A DNA stretch of 64,000 bases from Dirofilaria immitis (Eukaryota > Nematoda > Chromadorea > Rhabditida > Onchocercidae). Positions within the stretch are counted from its first letter, which is position 1, and each line of letters starts with the position of its first letter. A model generated the notes under the pieces. It was not told the DNA's origin. It ran no database searches and saw only the letters and a program-made list of their open reading frames with translations. Location: assembly GCA_024305405.1 (NCBI GenBank), contig JAKNDB010000087.1, forward strand, positions 930,001 through 994,000, written 5' to 3'. Below are positions 29,980 through 44,400 of the stretch, piece after piece. The translations under genes and the position numbers were made by a program.

Positions 29980-31259
29980 TTCGGAAATTGTATCAATTTC
30001 TCGAAATTTTTATGCTAATTTTTTTTTCCATCTCATATTTTTCATATATTTGCATAAGATATGAATGAATGACTTCCTTTTTCTTTCACTCTTTTCTGAC
30101 CTTTTCTTTTAATGTCTTCCTTTTCTGGGTTTCTTGAAAAAATAACTTCTCAGATAAGAATTTTACTTTTCCAGTCAACAATGTAAATTGATGAAAATAA
30201 TTATTTAATTAATATAGCACAGAACATTTCGGCTTCCGGCACATTTTGGCTTCCGGCACATTTTGGCTTCCTCGTCTCGCCTTTTCCTTCTTGTCCACAT
30301 CATCAATCACAGATTATTTTTCTTCGGGACTAATCTATTCTAGATGAGCGTTGGGTTCCTTAGATGGTGAAGACGACAAACTATGAGATAGCAGTAGCTT
30401 ACTTTACTATTAAGGCAAATAATCTTATTTATCAATAGTAAACAAAATTATCAAAAACGATTTCCTCTATTAATCTATTAGCTCAATAAGTTAGCCTTTC
30501 CAACCTCTTTGTTTCGCCACTTTTCTTTTTAAAAATTCTCCATGTCACATTTAATATCAAATTTCTATACGTTTTGTATGCTGTGCAAAAGTTTAAAGAT
30601 GAAAATGATAATTGATAGTCTTATCTTTCCATAAATCAATCTAGGGAAATGCAGCTATCATTAAAAATTTGCATAATCTTCATAAATACCCTTCAATAAT
30701 TTATGGTAAATATCAGTGATATACTATTCCTACATATTTAATTTCAAACTATTTCTTACAAACAAATTCAATTCCTCTGAAATTACTAAGACAACATATT
30801 TACAATTGCAAAAATCATTTTCTTTTATGTCTTAATAAAATTCATAGATCAGATTTCTCTTGGAAGAAATCGATACCAATAATCAATAATGCATTGATAT
30901 AATCTTCCATATACATAATCTTATCATTTTTTATTCATACTAAATTAGAAAACATTTTCATAATCTTGTTGATGATAAAATGATGATTTATGTGCTTTTA
31001 TTGTTTCATTACATTTTCCAATTCTATATCTTCATTGTTTTTTTTCATGAAATCAATCTTTCAAATATCACAACTTCAAGCTATCAAATCTATAACATCT
31101 GCCTGTTATCATCTCCCATATATTATGATAACTGTTTAAATGTTAATGTTTATTTAATAAAATGTCTTTAGCAATTTTAAGTTAAGAATGTAAATATTTA
31201 GAAAATTAAATTTCAAAGAAAAAGTACATAGGATCAGTTACTTCATTAAACTATCCATC
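29980..31259. other. Spacer between two zinc-finger genes
   Basis: Non-coding by eye. It includes a short direct repeat (about 30227-30275) of a CACATTTTGGCTTCCGG-like unit in three partial copies. Otherwise nothing recognised. Confidence 0.5.
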
Positions 31260-34200
31260 TTATAAATGCATCTGATCGGGATGCATCTTTTTGTAGTGTG
31301 TGGCAAGATTAACCGAATGCGAAGAAGCATAGAGACAATGATCACATGTAAATTTTTTCGAGAACATGTCAGATGTATGCTTGAAAAGTACGTGTTGCCG
31401 GAGTGACCTTTCTGTTTGACCTCTGAAATATTTCTATCTGTTTTAACTTAAAAAAAAATGCAATGCTCAGAAGGATGTGGCAATATCTTTTCGAAACATC
31501 AGAAAGAATGAAAGAAGAAGAGAGACCGATATCTGCATTGCTCGCATGGGAAACTTGATTCATCGTGATCGGTATGCATTACCATATGATCTAACATTTC
31601 TTGCTGTGAGCTTGCTTGCTTCCCGCACTTTGGGCAAAGGTAATCTGGACCAATTTTGGTGCAATATTGTAAGTGACGGCTTATATGTTTCTCCAACATT
31701 GCTGGACTTTTCGATATATGCCTACATAAAACACACTTTCGAGAACCTAAAAAAGCAAACCTTTGTGAATTTCATAAAATGACCGATTTCGTAATAAAAA
31801 TTAAAAATAAATATCGAGAGTAGAGTATTTGAAGCAAGAAGCGAAAATTCGAAATATAATTTTTTCATTTGTTATCAAAAAGCTCACCTAAATCAATATT
31901 TTCAGGTAATGGCACACGATGTCGATAGAATTTGTGAAAATGAATATAACGCGCTTCACGAGTGCTAAATTTGCAACCTTCTTCATCACATCGTATTGGT
32001 GGATTACGATGATATATAGTGACATGATACGATACCGAATTATAGCGACCGTATACTTTTTGGCATACAGTACACATATAGCCAGTTGGAACTCGTTCAA
32101 TATATTTCTTATTTCGACACCAACCTTAAATATTTGCAATATCATTGAATAATTTATCATAGAAAAGAAAAAAAGGAAAATGATAACAGCATTTCGGAAT
32201 GATAAGATAATATATTACACATTGAAGAAAATCTCCAAGTTTTTTCTTTCCTTCTCTATTATCATTTAAATAATTATCAATAAATTGGATTAGAAGATAC
32301 CTTCACGTTCATTGCTAGGTACAATGACCTCATTTCTATGTTCTCCAATATCATTACTTGAAGTATGTATCAATGGTTTACGCCATAAATTCATTTCTTT
32401 AGCGATACTAGTCATTGCTGCTTCATCAATAGAACTCTGTAAGAAATAAATCAAGTTGGAAATATTATCAGAAAATAATCATTGTTAACAGATTGATTCA
32501 TAGATTTTAAAATATAAAGTGTGACATCTTACGATTATCAACGGGAATTTCGTACGTTTATATCTATTGCAATTATAGGTGATTCCCAATAAATGTTATA
32601 TAGTGAAAGATACTGTATGTTATATAGTGAAAGATACTGTAGTGAAAGATACTGTAATAAGAAATGAAATTAGAAATATAAATTAAAATTTATCGGAGGA
32701 AAATTATTGCAAAAGCAATGAATTAAATTACAACTTACTACATGTTGTCTTCTCTCTGAGTTTTTACTATTTTCCGTAGAAGCATTGAATAACATACCGT
32801 TATTCGAAAACGGTATATTGCCAAATGAAGCCTATAAGGAATGGCTTAAGTATCCGAAATATCAGTGATAAATTCATAACTGATAATGAAATATATCGAA
32901 GTTCAAAAGTGATAGGATCCAATGAACAGCATATATCTAATGGAGCTAGAATAAGTCACACTGAATGTAATGATACTGATATGATAAGAAGAGAGGAGAA
33001 GAAAAAAACATGCTTGGTAAAAAAAGAGGAATCAAAAAATGAAAAGAAATGATCAAAGGTAAAGACAAAAATTCTCCTATCTTTTAACATTTATCCAATC
33101 TGAAAGCATGTTTAATTTTTTGAAACATTTAAAATAAATAAATAAATTATTGTTCTGATAAAAATTAGCTTATCAATTAATCATAACATATAATTTGATA
33201 AAATATTTTGCATAAAATTTATGATAGATTGATTTCATACCGATTGCATATTTTGCACAAAGTGATGCATCCATTCTTTCATTGTTGAAGATAAAATATT
33301 TGTCGATGCATGAAAATCTTAATTTTAAAATTTAATAGTAATAATAATCTTATTAGTTCTAATTTTCAACATATATATTATTTTGATAATTATGTACTGC
33401 TATCCTTCATTCTATCGTACTTAATTTACAAAGTTTTCCTCATTTCTCGAGTATTCAATTGAAAGTTGCTAATTCTGTGATCGAGAAGTTGAGCTAAAAT
33501 TGAAACTCATTATTTCTTCGCATTTTTATCAGAAATTAAAATAAAATTAAACTTAATCAAATTTTTAAACTAATACTACCTGGTAAATATGCTAATTGCA
33601 TCGTATCTTGCTCGATCGATTGTATCAAATGAAGCACTTCATGAATACCATATAACATTGCTAATCGTTTGAGCTATAAAAAGTTTGATAAGTAGCTAAT
33701 CATTAAACTTGGAAATCTCATTTGATATGCTAATGAAATTGAAATTGAAGATAAGTCTTGAAATAATCTCGCACTATTGCATAACTTTTTTTTATTTTTT
33801 TTTTACAAAAAGTTACATTTATTTTTTTATCGATTTTGAACTTAACGCTCGTAATTTTATTAAAATTAAAAATGATTGCTTAATACTTTTCTCTTTCATT
33901 TCAATTACTAAGAAATTAATCTGAGATAATTTCTATTTTGAAAACTATTTAAAATTATTTCATAATTGCTATTACCGTAATGTTAGATTGATTTTTTTAA
34001 GAAAGAAATTTTTGAGACAATAATAAAGAAGAAGTAGAAGTAAAAATTTACAATATTTGGTTCACAATTGGTTGTTTCGAGTAATCCTGTATACATAAAA
34101 TTGATCAATGCATCGAGACAATTGACTTCATCATTCGATTTCAAATTTAAATTAATCTCTTGTAAGCCAGCCTATAATTCAGCATAGCATACAACATGTT

Positions 34201-34639
34201 CATTTTAATATTTCAAAGCATATTTATTAAATTAGAAAAATTTTTCATATTTATTGAATAAAAATGCATGTGAAAAATTTTCATTTGTATTATTTTCATT
34301 TTTTAAAAAAAAAATTAAATATTTTGAAAAGGCATAAAATTCTTTTGTTTCTTTTACAAAAATTACTATAAGTTTAGCTTATAGTTTTATATTTTAATAG
34401 TAATGATAAAAATTTGAGCAAAATATTCGTAACCTTTTTATCGTATCGCATGGTAAATTATTCAAAATATTGCTCGAACAATGCATTATTATTTGATGTA
34501 CAAGAATATGCTTAACATAACCATTTACAGTATCCACTCGTATACTACAATCTAAAAGTTCTCCCTTCTGTCGACATTGATATAATCTACGAACTAAAGC
34601 GTTACAATGATCGGGAGCTTGTAGTATTGGTGGTAACAT
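31260..34639 (-). CDS. BTB domain plus six C2H2 zinc fingers
   Basis: A BTB-ZF transcription regulator: BTB domains dimerise and recruit corepressors, fingers bind DNA. Nine exons: 34434-34639, 34052-34171, 33580-33673, 33241-33317, 32739-32831, 32301-32436, 31888-32124, 31527-31746 and 31260-31422, about 449 codons. BTB (residues about 10-140): LLDCSIRVDTVNGYVKHILVH, then LDALINFMYTGLLET and LKRLAMLYGIHEVLHLI. A low-complexity stretch of about 100 residues follows. Fingers: YMCTVCQKVYGRYNSVSYH, IRCDEEGCKFSTREARYIH, KCVLCRHISKSPAMLEKH, YLCPKCGKQASSQQEMLDH, FPCEQCRYRGQTERSLRQH, FTCDHCLYASSHSVNLATH. Exon 1 is one base short at the T-run 34435-34439. The ATG is preceded by TTTCAGA, a possible spliced-leader acceptor. 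The layout resembles C. elegans EOR-1/PLZF-type proteins, but orthology is not established. Confidence 0.87.
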
Positions 34640-34648
34640 TCTGAAATA
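34640..34648 (-). promoter_or_regulatory. Possible spliced-leader acceptor at BTB-ZF gene
   Basis: On the minus strand TTATTTCAG lies one base before the ATG of the BTB zinc-finger gene. It may be a trans-splice site or the end of a 5' UTR intron. Confidence 0.4.
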
Positions 34649-35430
34649 ACCCTCTTAATATAAGCTTAAGAAAACAATGGAAAAGAAAAGAAAAAAAAGA
34701 AAGTTTTCTGCTAACATCATTTTGTAATGTAAATCTAAGTTAGAATTAAATAATCCAGCATTATTATTTTCTAATTCAAAGTTTTTTCAAAAGAATTGTT
34801 AACATTTAATCTATGACAGAATCCGAATCAATCTTTCGATTTTTAGGGAATCGAAAAATCTCGCGTGCTATTTTGCATTGCAAACTATTTGATGCATGCT
34901 AATCGTTGAGAAATGATGAATAAGATATGGGGAGAGAATTAAAAGATTGTTATAATTGGAAATAATTGAAAGTAAGATCAATGATTATGCTTGTTTAGGA
35001 AGACATTTCAAAGTTTATTATTAGCTAATCATAAAATGTCTTTTTATGATGTCGCTGGAAGAGAGAGAGCGAGAGAAAATAAAAGCGATTCATTCTTGAA
35101 TTGCAAATAAAATCGCATAGATTTTACGACTTTTCCCAAAATAGCGTACAGGAATTTTTATAGTATCGTCTAGTTTGCAAACGAAGAAGCAATAGTGATA
35201 GATAAATAATATTTGAATATAGGATAATGATTATTACAGGTATGCAATAATTCCCGAATTTAAATCATAATATGTTGCGTAACTTTGATTCAACATTATC
35301 TTTCAATCATGAAAATATGAAATAATGTTTTGCTTCACTTTCGATTACTCCTGCATAAATAATACTGTATTTTAGTTACAGTAATCTTATTTTAATCACA
35401 ATTCAAATCGATTAATTTACGGTATTCTAT

Positions 35431-35498
35431 AGAGGAGAGATTCTGCTTTTTTAGAGGAGAGATTCTGTTTTTTTGAGGAGAGATTCTGTTTTTTTTTG
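35431..35498. repeat. Short tandem repeat, about 21 bp, three copies
   Basis: Three copies of GAGGAGAGATTCTG followed by a T-run of varying length. Confidence 0.8.
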
Positions 35499-35588
35499 AA
35501 TTCTTTCAAGATGATAAATTAAGGAAAAGTAGATTAACGCTGAATTTCGAATAACTTTTCTAAACGGCATAATTTTGGAGAAGTAGTC

Positions 35589-35666
35589 CAGTAAACTAGT
35601 AACCATTCTAATTCATATTTAATAGCCCAGTAAACTAGTAACCATTCTAGTTCATGTCTAATTCCC
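35589..35666. repeat. 39 bp direct duplication
   Basis: Two adjacent copies starting CAGTAAACTAGTAACCATTC, at 35589-35627 and 35628-35666, differing at a few positions. Confidence 0.8.
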
Positions 35667-37445
35667 TTTCACTTTGAAATAAGGCTGTTTAAGTCAACAT
35701 CACTGTATTATATATCATCACGAAATTTGAAGACCGCAAGAGAAAAGAACGGGTTGCCCTCAGCTAATCATATCATTATGCGTCATCAAAAATTTGTAAA
35801 AATTATCACCGAAATGCACTTTTGTAGTTTCCATGCTTTCTTTATCATTAATATTTTCTCTGATAGTGTGCAAATGCAATGTTAGCATATCACTAATCAT
35901 CATTAAAAGCCACAAAAATATTAGGAACGAACGAACAGAATTATCATTGAGTTAGATCGTTTTTTTGATTCCTTCATTTATCTTAACAAGTGAATTAGTT
36001 TAGGAATGATGGAATGCTGATTGAAGTATATCGAGTAATGAGCATTGTCGTTATCAGTTTAAAAATAAAACTAAATTATTATCCTGATCAATTTGTTGAA
36101 AAATGAATGCAAATGTGATAGTATCATTAACGGTATGGCAAAGTTTATATAACTGATTCTGATTGATAAACCTTGATTCACAATATTTGGATTTTTACAA
36201 ACATAAATTATGTTATCATCATTTATTAACGAATGCATTTTATACGTCCTATAAGTACAATTGTCTTTAAGAGTGGCAATAATATTTCGCTGATAATGAT
36301 AACATATGAATATTTCTGTACTTCAAATTGATACGAACAGATTAGTGTTCCTTACTGATAAGCAATATTTCGAATTCCTTTTTTAAATTATATGCTTTTT
36401 CCGAATTCAGTATAGAAAAAAATCAGATTGATTTTAATTTTATCGACATCAAGAAATTTCTTATCATGAAATGTTTTTTTTTTTTTTCAGTGGGAATAAT
36501 AAAAGATTCTTATCTTCTATCTCTAACCATTCAATTTTTGATTGTTCGATTGCTGAATCTGCAAGAACGAATAAACAATTCTTCTAGAAAGGTTATAGAT
36601 GACCTGATGTAAAATTGATTGTAAAATTCAATTTACAAATGCATGCTCTATACATTTTGAGAGAAAACTTTTGACTATTTCTTTTGCACTTCTATTCTCA
36701 GTGATATTTTGCAAATGAAAATAATAATGGAATAACTTTAACTTTACTTTTATATCATTATTGAGACAATAATGAACTTACTTTCAGCCTATATCATCAT
36801 TATTCTCAAATCCAATATATTTCTTTGAATAAATTTCATGAACGATTTTGACGAATTGATCTTGACAGCTAAAGTTGCTCATGTAATGTAAGCATATCAA
36901 AAGCATTTATTTTTTCTTGGCTTAAAATAGACAATATGCAAATTATAAAAATGATATGATAAAAATTATGGTGAAATTTCCTCAAATCTTCTTACATGTT
37001 GATGGCGATATTGGAAAGTAAAGATCAATGATTCATAATTAAAATTATAATCTTTTCTATAATATATTATTTTCCCCAGATTTTTCTAACTTGAATAATT
37101 AAATATAAATAATTGATATTTCCAAGATTATCCGAATGTTATCATACCATTACCTGAGACAATGATGAGCTTCAATTTATAAAGATGATATAATGAAAAT
37201 TACGATGAAACTTCTTCATTATAGTGAAATTTTTTTGTGCAAAAAAAGAAACGATTTATTCAAAATTTGCGATTTTTATCATTGCGGAGAAATTTAACAA
37301 CAGACAAAAAATTTTATCGTAATTTTTGCAATGTGCTTTTTTTTTCTCAAATATAAATTTATTTAAAAACGAATAAGAAATTTCTGATTAACGATTTTTG
37401 GCTTTCAATTCTTAATTTGCGATTTATGCAAGTAATATGACCGAC

Positions 37446-37575
37446 TTAATATTATTATCATGATTTGATAAGATTTTCAGATTAGGAAGCTTAATATTAT
37501 TATCATGATTTGATAAGATTTTCAGATTAGGGAAGCTTAATATTATTATCATGATTTGATAAGATTTTCAGATTG
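37446..37575. repeat. Tandem repeat, about 45 bp, three copies
   Basis: Nearly identical units beginning TTAATATTATTATCATGATT and containing TGATAAGATTTTCAGATTAG. The third copy is partial. Each unit carries one TGATAA site. Confidence 0.85.
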
Positions 37576-37844
37576 GCTAACCGACAGCTCATTCTTACAG
37601 TATCATTATCGTAGATCTTAACTCTGATAACATTGATTATTTTCAAACTTGACACATTTTTTGTCCAAGTTCTTCATTGAAATCAATTAAGTACAAAATT
37701 TTATAAAATAATTATTTATAAATACGTAGATCTCAAATATAGGAATTGCTGCATTAAAGTTATATCTCTTTCGTCTAATGATAAACAGATCGGTTCGGAT
37801 ATTTGATAAAAATTAATTATAAATATTCCAAAAATTTGTTAAAA

Positions 37845-38165
37845 AAGATTTTTCATATAAGAATCGAAGCTTTCACAATCTGTATTCAGTGATACACTTT
37901 TGGGCGTATGTATTCAATAATACTTTACTTTTAGGCTTTTAATTATTAGGCTTATTTATTCGACAAAAAAAAATATACTATTTTATCTGTAGACTAATAT
38001 AATTGCCAAAAACTAATTTGCAAATATTCGAATGAAAGAATTGTCAAAAAAGGAAATTTTCATATCAAGGATTAGATCCTTTCCAATCTATATTCAATGA
38101 TACTTTTAGGCTTTTAATTATTAGGCTTATTTGTTCGACAAAAAAATATAATTATTTTATATCGA
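37845..38165. repeat. Diverged direct duplication, about 190 bp period
   Basis: The stretch from about 37850 to 37980 (ending in GGCTTTTAATTATTAGGCTT and GACAAAAAAAAATATA) recurs with substitutions and small gaps at about 38045-38160. Confidence 0.6.
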
Positions 38166-38432
38166 ACATATCATATGCCATTGAAAATATTAAATAAATC
38201 ATTTTATTGCAATAGCAATATTATTTGTAATCAATTTGACGAAAATTTAATCAAATAAAATGTCAACAAAAAAGAAAAAAATGATAAATATTATTATCTG
38301 ATAGATTTTATTTCATCTTTGTCACATATTTAGTTTTTCATTATTATTTTTATACAAATGTGCTAATCAATTAGCTTACATAGTACTGTACTGTAATAAT
38401 AACTATTCGATGCATATGCGATAAATATATGG

Positions 38433-41400
38433 TCAGAAATTTTTTGGCTTACTAGACCTGAGAAATTCCTTGATATTATCATCATCATCATCTATTTCTT
38501 CATTGAAAGACTTATCAGGTAGTGTTATCCGTTGCGATTGCTTTTCGTCATCTTTAACATACAAATCGCATATCGTATCTGATTCAGCCAAACTTGTTGA
38601 TGAATTTTGTGCTGGAAAACATTCAGTATGTGGTCTATCTGTTTTATATTCTGCATCATTTCTAGTAAACAAATTGTGTGGGATATTTGGATAGGAATTT
38701 AAGCATGATGAAGAAGCACTTTCCTGTGATACTGAAGTTTCAATCGGTACATTTGAACTAGAAGGCATTTTTGAATGCTTGGTAGTTGAATCGGATGAAA
38801 TAATAAAATGATCACTTGCTCGACTGTCTGAAAATTATTGCTGACATATTAAAAATGTGAAGCCGAAACATTCAATAAAACTGATGACAATACATTGAAC
38901 TATTGTTAAAGAAAATTGTTTACCAGAATCTGAGCTTTCGTTAGAAGAAATTTTCGATAATGCTTTTTCAACAATATTTGGAATGGTTCGTTTTTGAGAT
39001 TCAGAAATTGAATCGCGAAATTTTCTGAATTTTTCAACGACACGACTGAAGTTCTGTTTTACTGGTTGATCATCTGTACTTGATAGGTTTTCCAATATTA
39101 TATCGCAACTTTTTCTTTTATATCTTGGAATTCCAAAATTTTGATGAGATTTTCCAGAAAAATATGGACAGCTCTTACGACGATCTTTATTTGATACTTC
39201 TCTTCCAACTATAATAAATCATATGAAATTTGGAGGAAAAAATAAACGAAACAGTTTATTTGAAAGGTAAAACAAAAAACTTTTTGAAATGAATAGAAAA
39301 CAAACTTGAAGTATATAATGCTGCGAATTTTGCCTCGAGAATTTCACTGTTCGTAGTCTTATCAAATTCTACTCTTGGCTACAAATGATTTAAATACGAT
39401 TCGATCTGTTTTCTTTCTTGTAATATTCAGAATGAATTAATAATTAACATAAAACATTTAGACTGTCAACAAAGTTGCCAAAAGTTGGCTATGGATATAA
39501 TAGCCTGAAAAATTTTTTCCGATTTTATTTTCCGAAAAAATAGAAAATTGATAATTTGATATAAAGACTAACTAAAATAATATCCTCATTGTCGGTATCA
39601 CTTTCACTAGTTTCCGGTAAATTATCCTTTTCATTGCATTCATCTTCTTCTTGCCGTTTTGTAACCGCCGTAAGAGTACCGGCTTGTATTCGTTCAATTG
39701 CTGATGCTATCTGAAATTTATTTTTATCACTTAATTATTCATCCAGACATATCCAGAGATAGTTTGATAATCAAAGTCATGAAACGTATCATGGCACATA
39801 TCATGATATGTATCGTAACTTCTAAGGAGAAACTAACTAGACCTTAATTAAATTATAAAAATGAATTAACCTCTTTACAGCTATCACACCAACGAGAACA
39901 CCACATTTAGTAACATAAGCTCGTCGTATGCCAAGTAATGAAAAAATTGAATGTACTTTATACAACGATGTATCTTCGACTAATTGAAATGGTGCAGGAT
40001 CGATAATTGTATATGAATAATTAATTTCCTTACTGAATTGTTCCTTCTCCCAGATTTGACGCTATAAGAAACAAACGATCATTTTATTATTTGAACATTT
40101 ATTTTCAATTAAATATCTCCCTTAGAAGTTAAAATTTTCCAAAAATATTTCTTCTAAAATACCATTTTATCTTTCCTTACAACGAAGCAAATATATTATG
40201 AAATATTTTCGGAAATTTCTCTCTCATTGAAAGATAATTTCGAAATGAGACAAAAAAAAAGAAATAATTACTTCTTCTTCATTTAAATCTTCTGATTCCT
40301 CTTTTTTCGAGATCGAAATGTTTGCGTAATTTTTTCGAGAACACCTAAAACACAAAAGATTCTTGTTAATTCGCAGACAGCACGAATATAAATAATAAAT
40401 TATGATGAATAAATCGTAGAAAAAAAAAGCAGACAGCTATAAGCTTTAAAAAATTTTTAAAAACTTACTGCCAAGAGTTTCACAAAAATCATGTCCCGAA
40501 TGTATTTTCTCAATTTGATCCAAACTTCGTTTCTTTTGTCCTTCTTTCGATTTTCGCATATCATACTCGCTAATTGATGTCTTCAATTTTGGCTTTTATT
40601 TGTATTCAATTCCAATGATCCGGTTCGTGATCGTTGTATATCTTCGGTATTTGGATGTTTCCAAACTTCCGCAAATGAGATTTTGGAAAAACGGATGCAA
40701 TAGATGCGCTACAGAAAAGTTTTTGCTTAATTATTTTTTCTTTCCATCTCTCATTAAGTATCGTCCTAACAAATGATACAAAATAGAGTATAATATCAAT
40801 TATTTTAGAAATAAAAAAGTTTTCGCATAAAATAGTAAAATATTCGATTAAGCTTTTGCTGCTTTTTTTTTTTTTTTAAATGAAAATTTTAAAGCAAAAA
40901 TTGCTTCGTACTATTAATTCTCATATTTTAACTAATATTAGTATTAGTATATAAAATTGAACGAAATATTTTTTGTAGCATAGATATACCAAAATAAAAA
41001 TTATTAAACAATTGATCTGATTATCAATTATTCATTATCCATGTTTTTTTTTTCTAAATGAATGACATATATTCTTGGAATCTTAGGTATTTTTATGATA
41101 GTAATTCGTTTCTCGAGAGATAGTATAGTTAGTAAAGAAAGATAGAGTGATATTGCAAAAATAATGAAGAAGTTTTTAATTTTTTTCTACTTCAATCAAC
41201 GAAAAGAATATCATTCATTCTATTGTAGGAAACGATTGCTATTCCTTACCTGTTCATATAATAATATCATTAAATTCAATGTAATGATATTGATAAGCTT
41301 AATGATATTGATAAGCTTTCCTATGCTACTATTAAAGTGATATATATCGAGATATCGATGAAATTGAGAAAGAAAATTTTCTTTCATCTGATCGGAATTA

Positions 41401-44400
41401 TTGATCTGTTCCTATCACATGCATTTTCGTTATTTATTCTATCTTAGATCTATTTGCGAAATATACGTATTGGAAATTTATATCAGCAAGTAAATCATTG
41501 ATAAATTAGCAAGTATACAGAAATAGGAAGAAATAATTAAATCTTTGTAGAAAAAGACCAAAAATTAGCTTTTCAGTATTACGATATTTTTACGCTACGA
41601 TATATGAAATTGAAAAGCAACTTACTTAGCAAGAGTTTCATCTTTATACTCTTCATTTTCTTTAATTTCATGAAATTCGCTCCGTAATTTCATTCGTCAT
41701 AAATACTCAGCATGTCGTGCTTCATCACCAACAATCTGATTCAGTAAACCAAGAAGATTTTCTCGACTTACAGAACCCAATAATATCATCGATACTAAAT
41801 TTTGTTATATTTAAAACTTTTATTTCAATAACAATTTCAAATTTTAAATTTCAAAAGAGGAAAAAAAAAAAAAAAGAAAAATTTTTTACATGAATTATCG
41901 ACCAATGGATATGCCATTAATTTTTGTGTAGTACTCAATAATTCTTGAAGTTCATAATAAGTACTTTGTTTCGTTAAAAATTTTACATTTTTACCATAAT
42001 TTGTCCTACACGTATTTCATGAACCCTATAAAATTCATTTTATATTCATAATTTCATATACTTTCTTTTAAACACAAAAAGTATAAATAAAGACGAAGAT
42101 TAGCATACCATGATGTAGATTTTGGAATATCTGGAAAATATGGTAAATGTTTAATTTTGATAATACTATTAAAGAATGAAGGTTGAAGTGATGAGCATAC
42201 AATATTTGACAATAATACTGCTATCTGTAAGAGAAATTAAAAGAAAAAAAAAAATTAAGAAAATAAGCCAACAAATAAACAATCATAATAATTGCTTTTT
42301 TTTTTTTTTTTTCGTAAATAAACAATGATACGATATATGATAGAAATAATTGAAAATACCATAACAGGAAATATATGTAGTAGTTGACCGGTTAATTCAA
42401 AAGCGATAACAGAAACCGAAACAGTATGTGTTACTGCTCCACAAAATGATACTGCACCTATATGATAATATGATAATTATTATTTTAAGATGATAAGAAA
42501 ATATAATAGTATGCATTTTAATTGTTTAAATATTATATATAATTAAATGATTATAAAATTTTAGAGTGAAAAAAAAAGAAAAGAAAGAAACAAACCAACA
42601 ACTGAATAAATGCCAGGTAAAATTAATAATTGTTTATCATTACGAAGACCATTCGGATAGCCAAATGCTATCAGTTCACCAATAAAACGGCCTATTGCTG
42701 CTCCAATAACAAATGCTGGCATAAATATACCTGCTGGGATTGGTAATGTATTTGCAATAATTACCAAAAAGTACTGAAAATTTCATATAGGTAAATTATA
42801 GGTAAATTAAATTACAACGAATAAAGCATTCATATTGTATATATCACAATATCATAATATTATTAGTTGTAGCCTGAAGATGATCATAAAGATATTTACA
42901 TGTATGTAATATTGCAAATAGCATAGGAATTTATTTGGTTCATGAAATGAATATAAGTCAACTTACGAAACTAACAATGAAAATTCCAAGTTCAATAAAT
43001 ACGGAATCATACGTTTTCCAACGCATTACCATGAATTCATTACACGCTTCTGCATGTAGCGGATTTACATGCCACGTACAATTAGCAAAAAAATCACGCA
43101 ATGATCGTGCGAATACAATCTGAATCAATCATATTTTAAATTAAAATCTAAACTAATATTCTATTATCGGTATGAGATATATTTATGATAAATTTAATTA
43201 CCTGTCCAGTTACATATTGTCCTAAACCATATGGATATGTTATAGCTGAATAAAAGATTGAGATTGTAAGTGGATAAACTATCCAGCTAAAATTGAAATT
43301 TCATTTAATTAATTATAAAGTAATTTCTTTAAACAATAATAATAATAATAATTAAGAAATGATTATTTCGTTTTTTTTTTTTTTTTTGGAATTTAATTAA
43401 TCTATGAAAAAAGTTTATTTGCTAATATTTTCATCGAATAATTTGTTACAATCATTAAATTGATTAAAAAATATTTTAATTAGCATACTGCTGCTGAAAT
43501 AATCGTTTCATGAAGCTATTACGTCGAAGGAAGAGTACATATCGACGATGGATGAAAATGAACATTGCACCAGCTAAGCCACATATTGCACTAAAATATA
43601 AATTCCGCTTTTTTTTTTTTTTTTTTTAAATTTAAATTTATTAATTTCAATCAAAGATTTAAAAAGGAGGAAAAGGAGGGAAAGGAAAAATCGATGAAAA
43701 GATGAAAGGAAGATAGTTGTTACCCGATACATGCAAAAATAAACAATTCTTCAGGATAATATGATAGATGTCTGAATTTTGTTTGAAAAAGTGCTGCAAC
43801 TGTTTCTGAAATAAAATTGTTGTATTTTTGAAAATTTAATAAGAATTACTTAAAATTAAACTTTTGATAACATTTTTGAAAAGCGGGAAGAAATAAAACT
43901 TTAGCAAAATAAACCTTCAAATGGATTGATCCATAATCGTAGAAGTGAAAAAGTTGCTGCACTACAAGCAGCTGCAAAAATCCACGCCAATAATCGCGAA
44001 CCGCAAAATATGCTGTTGTTACTTCAATTGAAAATAGTACTCCTTAATAAGAGAATTTAATATTAATGTATTTTTTGTAATTAAAAATAAATTATCGCAT
44101 TTATTCGTTTTTCCTGTATGTTAAAGAAGACAGCGTGAAATCAGCGTGAAGTTAACGTGAAATAAACGTGAAAATCAGAAAATTTCGTAAAAGAAATGAA
44201 ATAAATCGCAATAATTTTATCAATTCTTATCATTCCAAAATCTTATTCTGATACGGTATTGCATTACGTTGATATAGACATACAATAAGATATATTTGGA
44301 GCAATTTCATTATTATAATTTTACCATCTCCTCTTAAAAATTCATGAAAAAAAATTTAAAAGATTTCAAATTTACAGACAGATTAATCTATGTTACTGAT

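Larger units (their letters stand above)
34640..38432. other. Intergenic, 3.8 kb, repeat-bearing
   Basis: Upstream of the BTB zinc-finger gene and downstream of the CLC channel. No exon recognised. Contains the small tandem duplications listed separately (35431-35498, 35589-35666, 37446-37575, 37845-38165). Confidence 0.5.
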
